This document shows, one piece after another, positions 1 through 8,401 of a DNA stretch of 64,000 nucleotides. Position 1 is the first letter of the stretch, and the number at the start of each line of letters is the position of its first letter. Both the position numbers and the translations under genes were made by a program. The stretch spans positions 310,001 to 374,000 of the forward strand of contig NZ_BSOW01000004.1 of assembly GCF_030160715.1 (NCBI RefSeq), read 5' to 3'. The notes below the pieces were generated by a model, which worked only from the letters and a program-made list of their open reading frames with translations, made no database searches and was not told the DNA's origin. The DNA comes from Bradyrhizobium iriomotense (GTDB lineage: Bacteria > Pseudomonadota > Alphaproteobacteria > Rhizobiales > Xanthobacteraceae).

Positions 1-442
1 AGACTTCGCTGCCGAGCCTTGCGAAGAAGGAAATGCCGATGAACAGCAGGAACACGAACGACCAGGACGAGATCATCCGCGTCATCTGGCGGAGCTGACC
101 GCGGAAGAGCTGCACCTGATACATGTCGGCGGCCTGGAAGCAGATCACGGCTGCGGCCGCGACGGCAGAGATCGCGGCGAGATATTCCCAGTGGAAGCCG
201 GTCTGCGGCGCGACGTAGCCCAAATAAAGCACGGTGCCGACGAGGCTGAGCAGAACGAAATCGGCGAGGCGCACGAAGCCGGCGATCACGATCGGCGAAT
301 AGGCGCGGGCGACCTTCTGGTTGACGAGAGCAAGTGCTGCCGGCGAGAGCCGGCGCCGGCGTTCGACAAAGGGCTTGTCAACGGGTGCGGCCGCGGCACT
401 GGTCGCGGCGTCGAGCATCGAGCGTGCGTTGAGCGGTTCCAC
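1..442 (-). CDS. Polyprenyl glycosylphosphotransferase of exopolysaccharide synthesis, N-terminal part (cut by window edge)
   Basis: Only the first about 147 codons are in the window; the frame is open to base 1. A charged cytoplasmic N-terminus (about 50 residues, RRRR at 29-31 region) is followed by hydrophobic helices near residues 51-77, 88-105 and 126-142, the usual start of WcaJ/ExoY-type enzymes that move a sugar-1-phosphate onto undecaprenyl phosphate to begin a repeat unit. The catalytic C-terminal domain is outside the window, so the call rests on the membrane pattern and the adjacent exopolysaccharide genes. The start is taken as GTG at 442; an in-frame ATG at 418 is the alternative. 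It lies in the same direction as the next glycosyltransferase gene. Confidence 0.6.
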   Translation of the reverse strand, partial: MEPLNARSMLDAATSAAAAPVDKPFVERRRRLSPAALALVNQKVARAYSPIVIAGFVRLADFVLLSLVGTVLYLGYVAPQTGFHWEYLAAISAVAAAAVICFQAADMYQVQLFRGQLRQMTRMISSWSFVFLLFIGISFFARLGSEV

Positions 443-565
443 GGTCGTCCACGTCCATTCCTGAAACCCACTGGACGCGCGTATAGGCGCGCGAAGCGCG
501 GGAGTCCCCCTCGCTCCCGCTTATCGGACAAATCGGAAGAAATTCTAAAGCTGCCTCAAGGACGG

Positions 566-1771
566 TTAATGATTGGCAAACGCGTCGCGGTAGCCGGCCA
601 GCACGCCGTCGACCATCGCCTGCTGGGAGAAGTGCGCCGAGATCCGCTCGCGCAGCCTCGCCGCGCGCTGGGCGGTCGCTTGCGGATCGTCCAGCGCGGC
701 CGCAATGGCCTCCGCCATGGCCTCGGAATTGCTCGGGACGAAGAGGGCGGAACTCTCGGCGTCGAAGATCTCGGGGATGCCACCGACCTTCGCGGCGATC
801 ATGGGGATGCCGGCAGCGCCGGCTTCGATCACGACATAGGGCATGGAATCACCGCGCGAGGGAACGACCAGCAGCCGCCCCTTGGAGAAGCCATAGCGCG
901 CCTTGACGTGGCCGATGAAGCGGATCGAACCGGCGAGGCCAAGCTTCTCGACCTGCGCCTTCAGCGCTGCCATCTCCTCGCCGTCGCCGCCGAGTGTCAG
1001 TGTGACATTGCGGCCCTGGGCGCGAAGGCGCGCCACCGCGTCGACGAGGAGGTCGGCACCCTTGATGTGCCGGAACTCGCCGACATAAGCGAGATCGGTC
1101 GCATCGTCGGCGGTGACAACCGGCTCGAATTCCTCCGGCGTCACGCCGTTGAAGACGCAGCGCACCACGCCCTTGGGCGTGCCGACGATGCGCTGATAGG
1201 TGTCGCGGGCAAAGGCGCTTTCGAACAGGAACAGGTCGGTGCTGGTCGTCAGCGTCCGTTCAAGTCGCGCGTAGAACTCACCCTTGAAGGTGTGCAGGGG
1301 ATAGTGCAGCGAGCCGCCGTGCGGGGTGTAGATGCGGATGGTTTCGTCTGAGCGCCGCCGCATGCGGACGAAGGCGCCGGCCTTGGCGCCGTGGCCGTGC
1401 ATGACGTCGGGCTTGAGCTTGGCGATCAGACGCCTCATGCGAAGCCAAACGAGGAAATCGTCTGGTGACGGTTCGCGGCGGATCGCCAGCCGATGGACCC
1501 CGAGCTTCAGGCGCGGCGCGATCTCGGCCAGCGCGTTCGCTGCGCGCTCGCCGCCGGTAAGATCGTCGGCGAGTATCCCGACGTGATGCCCGCGATCGAC
1601 CTGGCCATTGGCGAGGTCGAGGATGTGGCGGAAGATGCCACCGACCGGAGCACGCACGGCGTGCAGGATGCGAAGCGGCTGGTCGACAGAGGGGGGCATG
1701 ATCTGAACCGGCGCTCGCAGGCGATGACGCAGCAATCCACTGAAGTATCGATTCCGATTAAGGGGCCTCAT
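566..1771 (-). CDS. Glycosyltransferase family 4 (GT-B fold), exopolysaccharide assembly
   Basis: A 401-residue protein of the GT4 class, which transfers a nucleotide-sugar residue to a growing lipid-linked glycan on the cytoplasmic face. The N-terminal domain begins RILHAVRAPVGGIFRHI with the glycine-rich acceptor loop. The C-terminal domain has LAYVGEFRHIKGADLLVDA followed by the GT4 donor-site segment VVIEAGAAGIPMIAAKVGG with its conserved glutamate. ATG at 1771 is preferred over TTG at 1780; an ATG at 1699, just before the fold begins, is also possible because no clear ribosome site decides. It is divergent from the Wzc-like gene across about 140 bases and follows the phosphotransferase gene's orientation. 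The sugar is not predictable. Confidence 0.85.
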   Translation of the reverse strand: MRPLNRNRYFSGLLRHRLRAPVQIMPPSVDQPLRILHAVRAPVGGIFRHILDLANGQVDRGHHVGILADDLTGGERAANALAEIAPRLKLGVHRLAIRREPSPDDFLVWLRMRRLIAKLKPDVMHGHGAKAGAFVRMRRRSDETIRIYTPHGGSLHYPLHTFKGEFYARLERTLTTSTDLFLFESAFARDTYQRIVGTPKGVVRCVFNGVTPEEFEPVVTADDATDLAYVGEFRHIKGADLLVDAVARLRAQGRNVTLTLGGDGEEMAALKAQVEKLGLAGSIRFIGHVKARYGFSKGRLLVVPSRGDSMPYVVIEAGAAGIPMIAAKVGGIPEIFDAESSALFVPSNSEAMAEAIAAALDDPQATAQRAARLRERISAHFSQQAMVDGVLAGYRDAFANH

Positions 1772-1909
1772 GGTTAACAAATGGTGTTCGCGCGCGATCG
1801 CGTGTTCGCGCCATGCACGCGTATGGCGCGATTAACTCAGCGGCAACCTTAATGGAGTGTAATTGCCGCGGTTGAGGTGGGTAGCGGCGTTGCCCTGCGG
1901 GAGTATGCG

Positions 1910-4120
1910 ATGCGTTTGGCGTTCTGGCGTGCCGGCAAGGACAAGGTGATCGAGCGGGCCTTGCACAGGCCCGAGCCGAAGGTCACTGTCGCGCGGCAGG
2001 CGCAAGCCGAATCCGGCGACATCGATCTGCATGCGCTTGGCGCTGCACTCAAGCGCAGGCGCAGCTTCATCATCGTGCCGACGGTGCTGGCACTGGTGCT
2101 CGCGCTCGCCGGCGTCAATCTGGTGACGCCGCGCTACAAGTCCGAAGCCCGCATCCTGATCGACGGGCGCGAGAACGTCTTCCTGCGTCCGACCAGCGAT
2201 CGCAGCACCGAGGAGCGGCAGGCGCTCGACGCCGAGGCCGTCACCAGCCAGGTGCAGCTCGTGCTGTCGCGCGATCTCGCGCGCGAGATCATCAAGAAGA
2301 ACAAGCTCGCGGAGCTGCCCGAATTCGACCCGGTCCTGCGCGGTATCTCGCCGCTGAAATCGCTGGCGGCATTGTTCGGAATCGGCCGCGACCCATTCTC
2401 GATGACGCCGGAAGAGCGGGTGCTGGATGCCTATTACGACCGCCTGACGGCTTATGCGGTCGACAAGTCGCGCGTGATCGTCGTCGAATTCCAGTCGGCC
2501 GATCCCGAGCTCGCCGCGCGTGTCGCCAATTCGATCGCTGACGGCTATCTCGTGCTGCAACAGAATGCGCGCCAGGAGCAGGCCAAGTCGGCCAGCGCGT
2601 GGCTGTCGGGCGAGATCGAGAACCTGCGCAAGAAGGTTTCTGAAGCCGAGGCCAAGGCCGAGGACTTTCGCTCCAAATCGTCGCTGTTCGTCGGCACCAA
2701 CAACACCACGCTGTCGAACCAGCAGATGGGCGAGCTCAACACCCAACTCAACAATGCGCGCGCGATGAAGGCCGATGCCGAGGCCAGGGCGCGGCTGATT
2801 CGCGAGATGCTCCAGAGCGGCAAGCCGATCGAGGCATCGGAGGTGCTGAATTCCGAGTTGATGCGCCGGCTGTCCGAGCAGCGGGTGACGCTGCGGGCGC
2901 AGCTCGCCGAGCAATCCTCGACGCTGCTCGGCAATCATCCGCGCATCAAGGAATTGAAGGCGCAGATCGGCGATCTCGACACGCAGATCCGTGACGAGGC
3001 GGGCAAGATCTCGCGCTCGCTGGAGAATGACGCGCGGATCGCCGGCAGCCGCGTCGACAGCCTCACCGTCAGCCTCGAGCAGCTCAAGAAGCAGGCGACC
3101 TCGACCAACGGCCAGGACGTGCAGCTTCGCGCGCTCGAGCGCGAGGCCAAGGCGCAGCGCGACCTGCTCGAGACGTATCTCGCCAAATATCGCGAGGCCA
3201 ACACCCGCGAGACCATCGACACGGCGCCGGCCGAAGGGCGCGTCATCTCGCGCGCCATCGTCTCGAACACGATCGTCTATCCGAAAAAGCTGCCGATCGT
3301 GCTCATCGCCACGCTGGCGACACTGCTGCTCAGCACCGGCGTCGTCGTCACCGGCGAGCTCCTGCGCATGACCGCGCCGCGCGCAATCGCCGCATTCACG
3401 CCGGCCGCGGCCGCCTCGCGCGTTGCTGCCCGCAGTGAACCGGTTATCGAACCCGAGCCCGTGGTGAGCGAGTCGGCACCGCTCCAGCCGGAGATGGCCT
3501 TCGACGCGGACATCACCGAGTTCGCCGAGATCGAGCAGCTGGCCGACAGCCTGCGGCGCGACGGCGCCGCCGCGCGCAAGGTGACGGTGCTCGGCACCGC
3601 CGCTGGCGAGGGCATCACGCTGACCGCATTGACGCTGGCGCGCCATCTGGCACGCGACGAACGCGTCGTGGTCGTCGACCTCGCCGCATCGTCGCCGACG
3701 ATTTCGGCCATCTCGGCCGATCCGGCCGCACCGGGCCTTGCCGAATTGATGCAGGGCGAGGCCTCGTTCGCGCAGATCATCACCAAGGACAAGCTCTCGC
3801 GGCTGCAACTGGTCTTGGCAGGTCGGCCGGGCTTCGACCGCAGCCTGCTGCAATCGCCGCGCGTGACGCTGGCGATCGATGCCTTGCTCCGCGTCTATGA
3901 CCACGTGCTGCTCGACGCCGGGACCGCCTCCGACCTGCCTGCGGAACTGCTGACGACGAACGCCCGCGCCGTCGTGGTGCCGGATGCCGGCATGCCCACT
4001 GAGGCCCGCACCTCGATGTGCGAGCAGCTCAAGGCAGTCGGCTTCAGCGAAGTGACGATGCTCAAGAAGCCGGTGCAGCCGTCGGACGCCGTGGAAACGC
4101 CGCGCGTGGTGGCGGCCTAG
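1910..4120 (+). CDS. Wzc/GumC-like polysaccharide co-polymerase with degenerate CpsD-type ATPase domain
   Basis: A 736-residue inner-membrane protein that should govern chain length and export of an exopolysaccharide. Residues about 53-73 form the first membrane helix, then comes the Wzz periplasmic domain with long coiled coils (about 200-430). A second helix lies near 465-485 and a C-terminal ParA/CpsD-like domain from about 555. ATG at 1910 is chosen because GGGAG lies just upstream; a GTG at 1877 is in frame. In the nucleotide-binding domain the P-loop reads GTAAGEGIT (residues 562-570), with Ile where BY-kinases have the essential Lys, and the C-terminus has no tyrosine cluster. It therefore looks like a co-polymerase whose kinase domain is inactive. 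The 3' end overlaps the convergent gene at 4117 by four bases. Confidence 0.85.
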   Translation: MRLAFWRAGKDKVIERALHRPEPKVTVARQAQAESGDIDLHALGAALKRRRSFIIVPTVLALVLALAGVNLVTPRYKSEARILIDGRENVFLRPTSDRSTEERQALDAEAVTSQVQLVLSRDLAREIIKKNKLAELPEFDPVLRGISPLKSLAALFGIGRDPFSMTPEERVLDAYYDRLTAYAVDKSRVIVVEFQSADPELAARVANSIADGYLVLQQNARQEQAKSASAWLSGEIENLRKKVSEAEAKAEDFRSKSSLFVGTNNTTLSNQQMGELNTQLNNARAMKADAEARARLIREMLQSGKPIEASEVLNSELMRRLSEQRVTLRAQLAEQSSTLLGNHPRIKELKAQIGDLDTQIRDEAGKISRSLENDARIAGSRVDSLTVSLEQLKKQATSTNGQDVQLRALEREAKAQRDLLETYLAKYREANTRETIDTAPAEGRVISRAIVSNTIVYPKKLPIVLIATLATLLLSTGVVVTGELLRMTAPRAIAAFTPAAAASRVAARSEPVIEPEPVVSESAPLQPEMAFDADITEFAEIEQLADSLRRDGAAARKVTVLGTAAGEGITLTALTLARHLARDERVVVVDLAASSPTISAISADPAAPGLAELMQGEASFAQIITKDKLSRLQLVLAGRPGFDRSLLQSPRVTLAIDALLRVYDHVLLDAGTASDLPAELLTTNARAVVVPDAGMPTEARTSMCEQLKAVGFSEVTMLKKPVQPSDAVETPRVVAA

Positions 4121-4557
4121 GCGCGCGATGTGCAGGTGCGGTACATCGCCAGTAGGCGCTTTCCGCGCAGAAAGATGGTCCGGGGCGTTAAGCCCCCGCG
4201 ATGCGCGATCCAGCGCTGCACCGGCGCGGGGTACATCAAATACATCATCCGGGTTGCGTCCGGGTTCGTGACAGGCCTTCCGCGAGGACCAAAATCCCAT
4301 GCGGCGTGGAACGCAAGCTCTGCCTGAGACGTCACGCAGATCCTGTCGGAGGGCACAGTCGCCAGGACGATCGTGCAGGCAGACGCGCAGAAACCATCGA
4401 TGATGACATTCTGCCCCGAAGCGCGCAGCCGTTCATATTTGTGTATGTACTTCCCGATTAATCCGCCGCGATCGTTTGTGATCCGCACGGCGGCATCGCT
4501 GGCGCGCGATCCGGTTACCAAGAGCGCAGCGACGACCAGCCCGGTCCAGCATTTCAT
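4117..4557 (-). CDS. Exported ClpP/crotonase-fold-like hypothetical protein
   Basis: A 146-residue protein with a signal peptide (MKCWTGLVVAALLVTGSRAS). The core has IDGFCASACTIVLA, where a Ser in a small-residue turn looks like the nucleophile of ClpP-like periplasmic proteins, and AELAFHAAW, which could supply the histidine. This resembles uncharacterised alphaproteobacterial exported proteins with a ClpP/crotonase fold; proteolytic activity is not shown. ATG at 4557 is chosen to give the signal peptide; the frame extends upstream to 4605. A perfect FNR/FixK-type palindrome is centred 81 bases upstream of the start, suggesting oxygen-responsive control. Confidence 0.65.
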   Translation of the reverse strand: MKCWTGLVVAALLVTGSRASDAAVRITNDRGGLIGKYIHKYERLRASGQNVIIDGFCASACTIVLATVPSDRICVTSQAELAFHAAWDFGPRGRPVTNPDATRMMYLMYPAPVQRWIAHRGGLTPRTIFLRGKRLLAMYRTCTSRA

Positions 4558-4604
4558 GCCATCGCCCCGATAGGTTGGACACCCCCACACTATGCCCAAT
4601 CTCA

Positions 4605-4645
4605 ATTCTCCTGGACGGGCCGCATCCAGGCTTGATCTAGATCAA
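4605..4645 (-). promoter_or_regulatory. FixK/FNR-type box with a possible -10
   Basis: TTGATCTAGATCAA at 4632-4645 is a perfect palindrome matching the FNR/FixK consensus TTGAT-N4-ATCAA. Reading on the minus strand, 21 bases downstream is GAGAAT (4605-4610), a partial match to a -10 element at the spacing expected of a class II activated promoter. The next minus-strand start is 4557. The box match is seen; binding and promoter activity are inferred. Confidence 0.6.
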
Positions 4646-4667
4646 CGGCGACGAGCCGTCGGACGCA

Positions 4668-4787
4668 CTACGAACAAAGCCAAATGATCACCAGGGCCAA
4701 TGGCAGGCCCACACCCAAGGCGCCGCCGATCATCAACGCAAAAGCCGAAAGCAGGTTGGCTTCGGGCTGCATCTCACGCCCGTGCAT
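4668..4787 (-). CDS. Small membrane protein, 39 residues, unknown function
   Basis: A short frame starting ATG at 4787 with an excellent ribosome site (GGAGGAA, about 6 bases upstream) and ending TAG at 4668-4670. The product has a polar N-terminus (MHGREMQPEAN) followed by one continuous hydrophobic, glycine-rich helix (about residues 12-37) and ends LCS. I do not recognise a family. The gene sits just upstream of the FNR/FixK-type box and of the exported ClpP-like gene, in the same direction. Confidence 0.6.
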   Translation of the reverse strand: MHGREMQPEANLLSAFALMIGGALGVGLPLALVIIWLCS

Positions 4788-5174
4788 CTCGTTTCCTCCA
4801 TCGAGCCCCCAACGGGTCTTTGCCCGCCGCCCAAAAAGGATGAACGATCCCCGGCGAGAGGCTGGACGCTTATGGTTAAGAAAAGATTAACGCCGCCCCG
4901 CAATGCACAACGCCGCACTAGCGGAGTATGCTCGCTAGGCGGCGCTGTCGATTGCACTGGGTGCTGAAATCCCCAGCCAACCCCAGCCGAGCAATGACTG
5001 TGCCAGTCACAGGCGCATCAGTTTGGGACACCGTGGAGACGGGCCCGACCGATCGTGGTGCCGTGAGGAACGTCGCAGCTTAGTGCCTACCGCGTCGAGC
5101 GACCGCCAATGTCCCGGCAATTCCACCGGGCCGTCGAGGGCATGGAACTGTGGATCGCAAACGGCGATCGCTTC
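4788..5174. other. Intergenic stretch, no gene supported
   Basis: About 390 bases. Several open frames cross it, but none has a ribosome site plus plausible protein character. I see no tRNA, strong hairpin or repeat. It separates the exopolysaccharide genes from the Gly/Trp-rich protein gene. Confidence 0.4.
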
Positions 5175-5513
5175 TCACCAACAAACATTCACGGGGACTG
5201 CGCGCCACTCCCAGCCTGTCCAGACCCGGCGCCATCTCGTACAGCCATCCCATCCGGCATAGCTCCAACCCGGTGCACCCCAGCCCCAGCCGGGTCCCCA
5301 AGCTGCCGCACCGGCGAGCCCAAGGCCCAGGCCTAGGCCTACAGCCGGTCCACGCCAACCCCAACCGCCGCCGCGCCAACCGCCGCCCCATCCGCCGCCG
5401 TGCCATCCTCCCCCTGCAAATCCGCCGTGAAACCCGCGCTGTGCGGAAGCAGCGCTCGGCGCGAGGGCGAGGACCGCAGCAATACCGAGCGCGAAAAGGG
5501 CCTTCTTGACCAT
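5175..5513 (-). CDS. Secreted Gly/Trp-rich low-complexity protein
   Basis: A 112-residue protein. The signal peptide is clear (MVKKALFALGIAAVLALAPS, cleavage near ASA-Q). The mature part is runs of Gly-Trp-Gly-Gly followed by GLGLGLGLAGAAAWGPGWGWG, with a C-terminal segment ending RAVPVNVCW. ATG at 5513 has a GGGAGG ribosome site. Similar glycine-rich exported proteins are common and uncharacterised in Bradyrhizobium-type genomes; the composition suggests a surface or matrix-associated role, but that is a guess. Confidence 0.7.
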   Translation of the reverse strand: MVKKALFALGIAAVLALAPSAASAQRGFHGGFAGGGWHGGGWGGGWRGGGWGWRGPAVGLGLGLGLAGAAAWGPGWGWGAPGWSYAGWDGCTRWRRVWTGWEWRAVPVNVCW

Positions 5514-5726
5514 GGAAACCTCCCGTGGGTTGAGGAGTTGCGGGAAGTAAACGCCCAGTAATCTGGTTTTGTTGCAGTCCCGGGTGGAACAGCAGCGAGA
5601 ACTCTCGCTTGGCTGCCACCCGATCCTTCTTTGTCCTCGCCGCGCATCACGATCCTGAGCGCCTCCCACAAGGGGAGGAGGGAGGGCAGCGTGCAAAATG
5701 GAGAACGAGATCGGGAAGCGTCTGCT

Positions 5727-6914
5727 CTACCCGAATGCCCGGCGCAGTCTCCGCGCGAGGTCGAACAGCATCTGGTTCTGCTTCACCAGGCGCTTGCCGT
5801 GGCTCAGCGATGACATCGCCATCGCCGCGAGCTTGCCGCGCGAGGTCAGCGGGACAAAGCTGTCAAAGATCTCTTCGTCGCTCTTGCAGAACAGGCGCTT
5901 GTAGTCGTCCGAGCCGATTCCGAGATCGAGTGCGTCATAGCCGGCTTCCGCGTAGCGATCGATAATGTTGCGCATCAGGATCAGGCCGGGGCTGTAGCGC
6001 GCGTGCTCGGACATCGTGTAGGTGTTGAACATCATCGAGAAGCGGCGGCCGTCGGCGACGCCGGCGAAGATCGCGATCACCTCCTCGTCGCATTCCAGCG
6101 CATGGATGTCGATGACGCGGCCGTCGCCGCGCGGCGCCAGGCAGGCCGCGCGGATGAACGCCTCGACGCCGGGCTCGGCGAACACGTTCGGCAGCTTCTG
6201 CTCGGCCATCCGCACCGGCTTGACGCGGAAGAACCAGTCGAGCAGGCGCGTGATGTCGTTATCGGTGGTGGCGAGGTGATAGCGGTAGCCGGCGAGCGCC
6301 TGAAGCTTCTTTTCCTTGCTCTTCAGACGGCGGCGGAAGGAGTTGCTGATGCGCGACGCCGGCAGGCCGTCCGGCGGCATCGCGAGCAGTGGGCAGCCGT
6401 TGATGGAATTTTGGCGCGGAAGAACCGCGAACGGGTTTTGCTGGTCGCGCCAGCGCGTCGGCTGCTGTGACAGCGCGAGCACGTCGACGCGCCCGCGCAG
6501 GGCCGCGAGCAGCGCGTCAAGATCGGCAGCGTCGGCGTGGACGGCGAAGTCGGCGTCCCACAAGCCCATGTTGAAGGTCGTGTGCTTGCCGCCCATGAAG
6601 CAGGCGACGGTGACGCCATGGCTCTGCCGCGTGCACAGCGGCAGCACGACGAGAGGCCGGCGCTCGGCATCGCGGGCGATGACGATGAAGGGCGCCGCGC
6701 CTTCGTGCTCGCCGACGAGGCGCTGCCAGGGGCCGAGCAGGTCGAAACGCTGATAGGGTGTTGCGAGGTGGCATGTCTTCTCCAGCGCGCGCCAGACCGG
6801 TTCGGCCATGGCGAGATCGCTGATGATTTCGACATCAGTGATACGGCTCGCTTTCGACCGCGCTGGCGCTTCTGCCGTCCGGCTTTGTATCGCCGCAGCC
6901 ATGGTCATTCGCAA
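5727..6914 (-). CDS. BcsL/CelD-type GNAT acetyltransferase family protein
   Basis: A 395-residue cytoplasmic protein of the Acetyltransf_6/FemAB-like class often found with exopolysaccharide or cellulose genes. The N-terminal half carries LEKTCHLATPYQRFDLLGPW, and the C-terminal GNAT-like half includes the segment YSPGLILMRNIIDRYAEAGYDALDLGIG, typical of this family. It probably acylates a sugar or peptide precursor; the substrate is unknown. The start at 6914 is the longest; ATG at 6902 is an alternative. The gene is divergent from the NodB-like gene across 82 bases. Confidence 0.75.
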   Translation of the reverse strand: MRMTMAAAIQSRTAEAPARSKASRITDVEIISDLAMAEPVWRALEKTCHLATPYQRFDLLGPWQRLVGEHEGAAPFIVIARDAERRPLVVLPLCTRQSHGVTVACFMGGKHTTFNMGLWDADFAVHADAADLDALLAALRGRVDVLALSQQPTRWRDQQNPFAVLPRQNSINGCPLLAMPPDGLPASRISNSFRRRLKSKEKKLQALAGYRYHLATTDNDITRLLDWFFRVKPVRMAEQKLPNVFAEPGVEAFIRAACLAPRGDGRVIDIHALECDEEVIAIFAGVADGRRFSMMFNTYTMSEHARYSPGLILMRNIIDRYAEAGYDALDLGIGSDDYKRLFCKSDEEIFDSFVPLTSRGKLAAMAMSSLSHGKRLVKQNQMLFDLARRLRRAFG

Positions 6915-6996
6915 AACCTGTCGAGAAAACGGAAAATAAGCGTAGTTCGGCCCGTGGCCGACCTTTGCAAAGAAATGTCAACAAAGGGTAAGGACA

Positions 6997-8091
6997 ATGG
7001 AAAGGGGAACCGGCCGCTTGCCGGTTCGCAAAGGGTGGCTCTTGGCTTCCGACGATCGATGGATGGAACGGCTGCGGCTGGAACTCGCCTGGTTCACCGG
7101 CCAGCACCGACTGCGCGGACGGCGCGCAGGCGCCGGTGCGATCCTGCGCTTTCAGCGCGTCAGGCCGCGCGGGCGCGCGCCGTTCCAGCCGCTGCTTGCG
7201 AACGAGATCACGCCAAAATTCCTCGACCGCGTGCTTCGTGCGCTGAAGCGCTGGAAATTCGACATCGTCAGCATGGATGAGGTCTGCCGGCGCGCGGTGA
7301 CGCTGCCCGAGCGGCGGCGCTTCGTGGCACTGACCTTCGACGGTGCGTACAAGGATCTCGCCACATTCGCCTATCCGGTGCTCTCGCACCACGGCGTGCC
7401 CTTCACGGTCTACGTGCCGACCGCCTTTCCCGATGGCGTCGGTGAAGCCTGGTGGCTCGCGCTCGAACAGGTGATCGTGCGCGAGAGCCGCATCAGCCTG
7501 ATGATGGGCGAGAAGGAGCAGCGCTTCGACGTCACCGAGCGCGCGCAGAAGCAGGAGCTGTTCACGCTGATCGAGGAGTGGCTCAGAACCTTGTCGCCGG
7601 CGGAGCTGTCGGCTGCGATCAACGATCTCTGCAAGCGCCATCGCGTCGATCTCGGCGCCGTCTCGCGCGAGGCGTCGATGGATTGGTCGGATCTTTCGAA
7701 ACTTGCGGCCGATCCGCTGGTGACGATCGGCAATGCGACGGTGAACTATGCCGCGCTCGCCACCATGAAGGATACGGCTGCCGCGCGCGAGATGGCGATG
7801 GGCAAGGCGGTGGCGGAGTCCGCGTTCCACCGCGAAATCGGACACTTTGCCTATCCGTTCGGCGATCGCATCTCGTTCCGCCGCAGCCACGTGGTGATGG
7901 CGGAGGAGGCGGGCTTTGCCAGCGCGGTGTCGACCATTCCCGGCATCGTCGACACCGAGGGGCGGACCAATCTGCGCGCGCTGCCGCGGATTTCCTGGGA
8001 CGGCCGCCGCCGCTCGCTGCGGGTGCTGCGCGTGCTCGTCTCGGGCGCCACGTTTCCGCCGGTGAAGCCGACGGGCAGCATGCATTACTAG
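6997..8091 (+). CDS. NodB-fold polysaccharide deacetylase homologue lacking metal ligands
   Basis: A 364-residue protein that aligns by eye with carbohydrate esterase family 4. Motif 1, normally TFDDG, is TFDGAY here (residues 113-118). Motif 2, normally HTxxHP, is ATVNYA (247-252), so both metal-binding histidines are absent. The third motif FAYPFGDR (284-291) is kept. It is thus likely a non-catalytic relative, or uses a different mechanism. It lies next to the BcsL-like gene and near the glycosyltransferase genes, suggesting a role in exopolysaccharide assembly. ATG at 6997 follows TAAGGACA. Confidence 0.75.
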   Translation: MERGTGRLPVRKGWLLASDDRWMERLRLELAWFTGQHRLRGRRAGAGAILRFQRVRPRGRAPFQPLLANEITPKFLDRVLRALKRWKFDIVSMDEVCRRAVTLPERRRFVALTFDGAYKDLATFAYPVLSHHGVPFTVYVPTAFPDGVGEAWWLALEQVIVRESRISLMMGEKEQRFDVTERAQKQELFTLIEEWLRTLSPAELSAAINDLCKRHRVDLGAVSREASMDWSDLSKLAADPLVTIGNATVNYAALATMKDTAAAREMAMGKAVAESAFHREIGHFAYPFGDRISFRRSHVVMAEEAGFASAVSTIPGIVDTEGRTNLRALPRISWDGRRRSLRVLRVLVSGATFPPVKPTGSMHY

Positions 8092-8096
8092 ATTTG

Positions 8097-8306
8097 TCAG
8101 GCGGGATCGGGCCGCTGCATCCAGCTCACGACCGGCATCGCCGGCAGCACCCAGCCCATGCCGACCACAACGTAATAGATCGCCTGCCGCCATCCGGATT
8201 CCGCGATCCACGGCAACTGCGCCAGCGCCATGCCGAAGAGCGCCCACGTCGCCGCCAGCACCAGGAGCGCGATGGTACCGAGGAACTTGCGGGTGCGGAT
8301 CTTCAT
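8097..8306 (-). CDS. DUF2842 small membrane protein
   Basis: A 69-residue protein with two hydrophobic helices (about 8-30 and 42-60) and a charged N-terminus (MKIRTRKF). Size, helix spacing and the ending WMQRPDPA fit the DUF2842 family, found widely in alphaproteobacteria with no assigned function. It is divergent from ctaA and convergent with the NodB-like gene. Confidence 0.75.
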   Translation of the reverse strand: MKIRTRKFLGTIALLVLAATWALFGMALAQLPWIAESGWRQAIYYVVVGMGWVLPAMPVVSWMQRPDPA

Positions 8307-8401
8307 GGCGGAAAATTGCGGCTTTCGCGTAACTTGCGCTGCGGGAGCGGGGGACTATAAGGGGCGCGCAGCCTGGTTCAAGCATTGGTTTTCCGGCCGA
8401 A

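Noticed and set aside
1832..4300. Very long minus-strand open frame (over 800 codons) opposite the Wzc-like gene
   Set aside because: It is the antisense shadow of a clear gene in GC-rich DNA, with Arg/Gly/His-rich low-sense product and no ribosome site.
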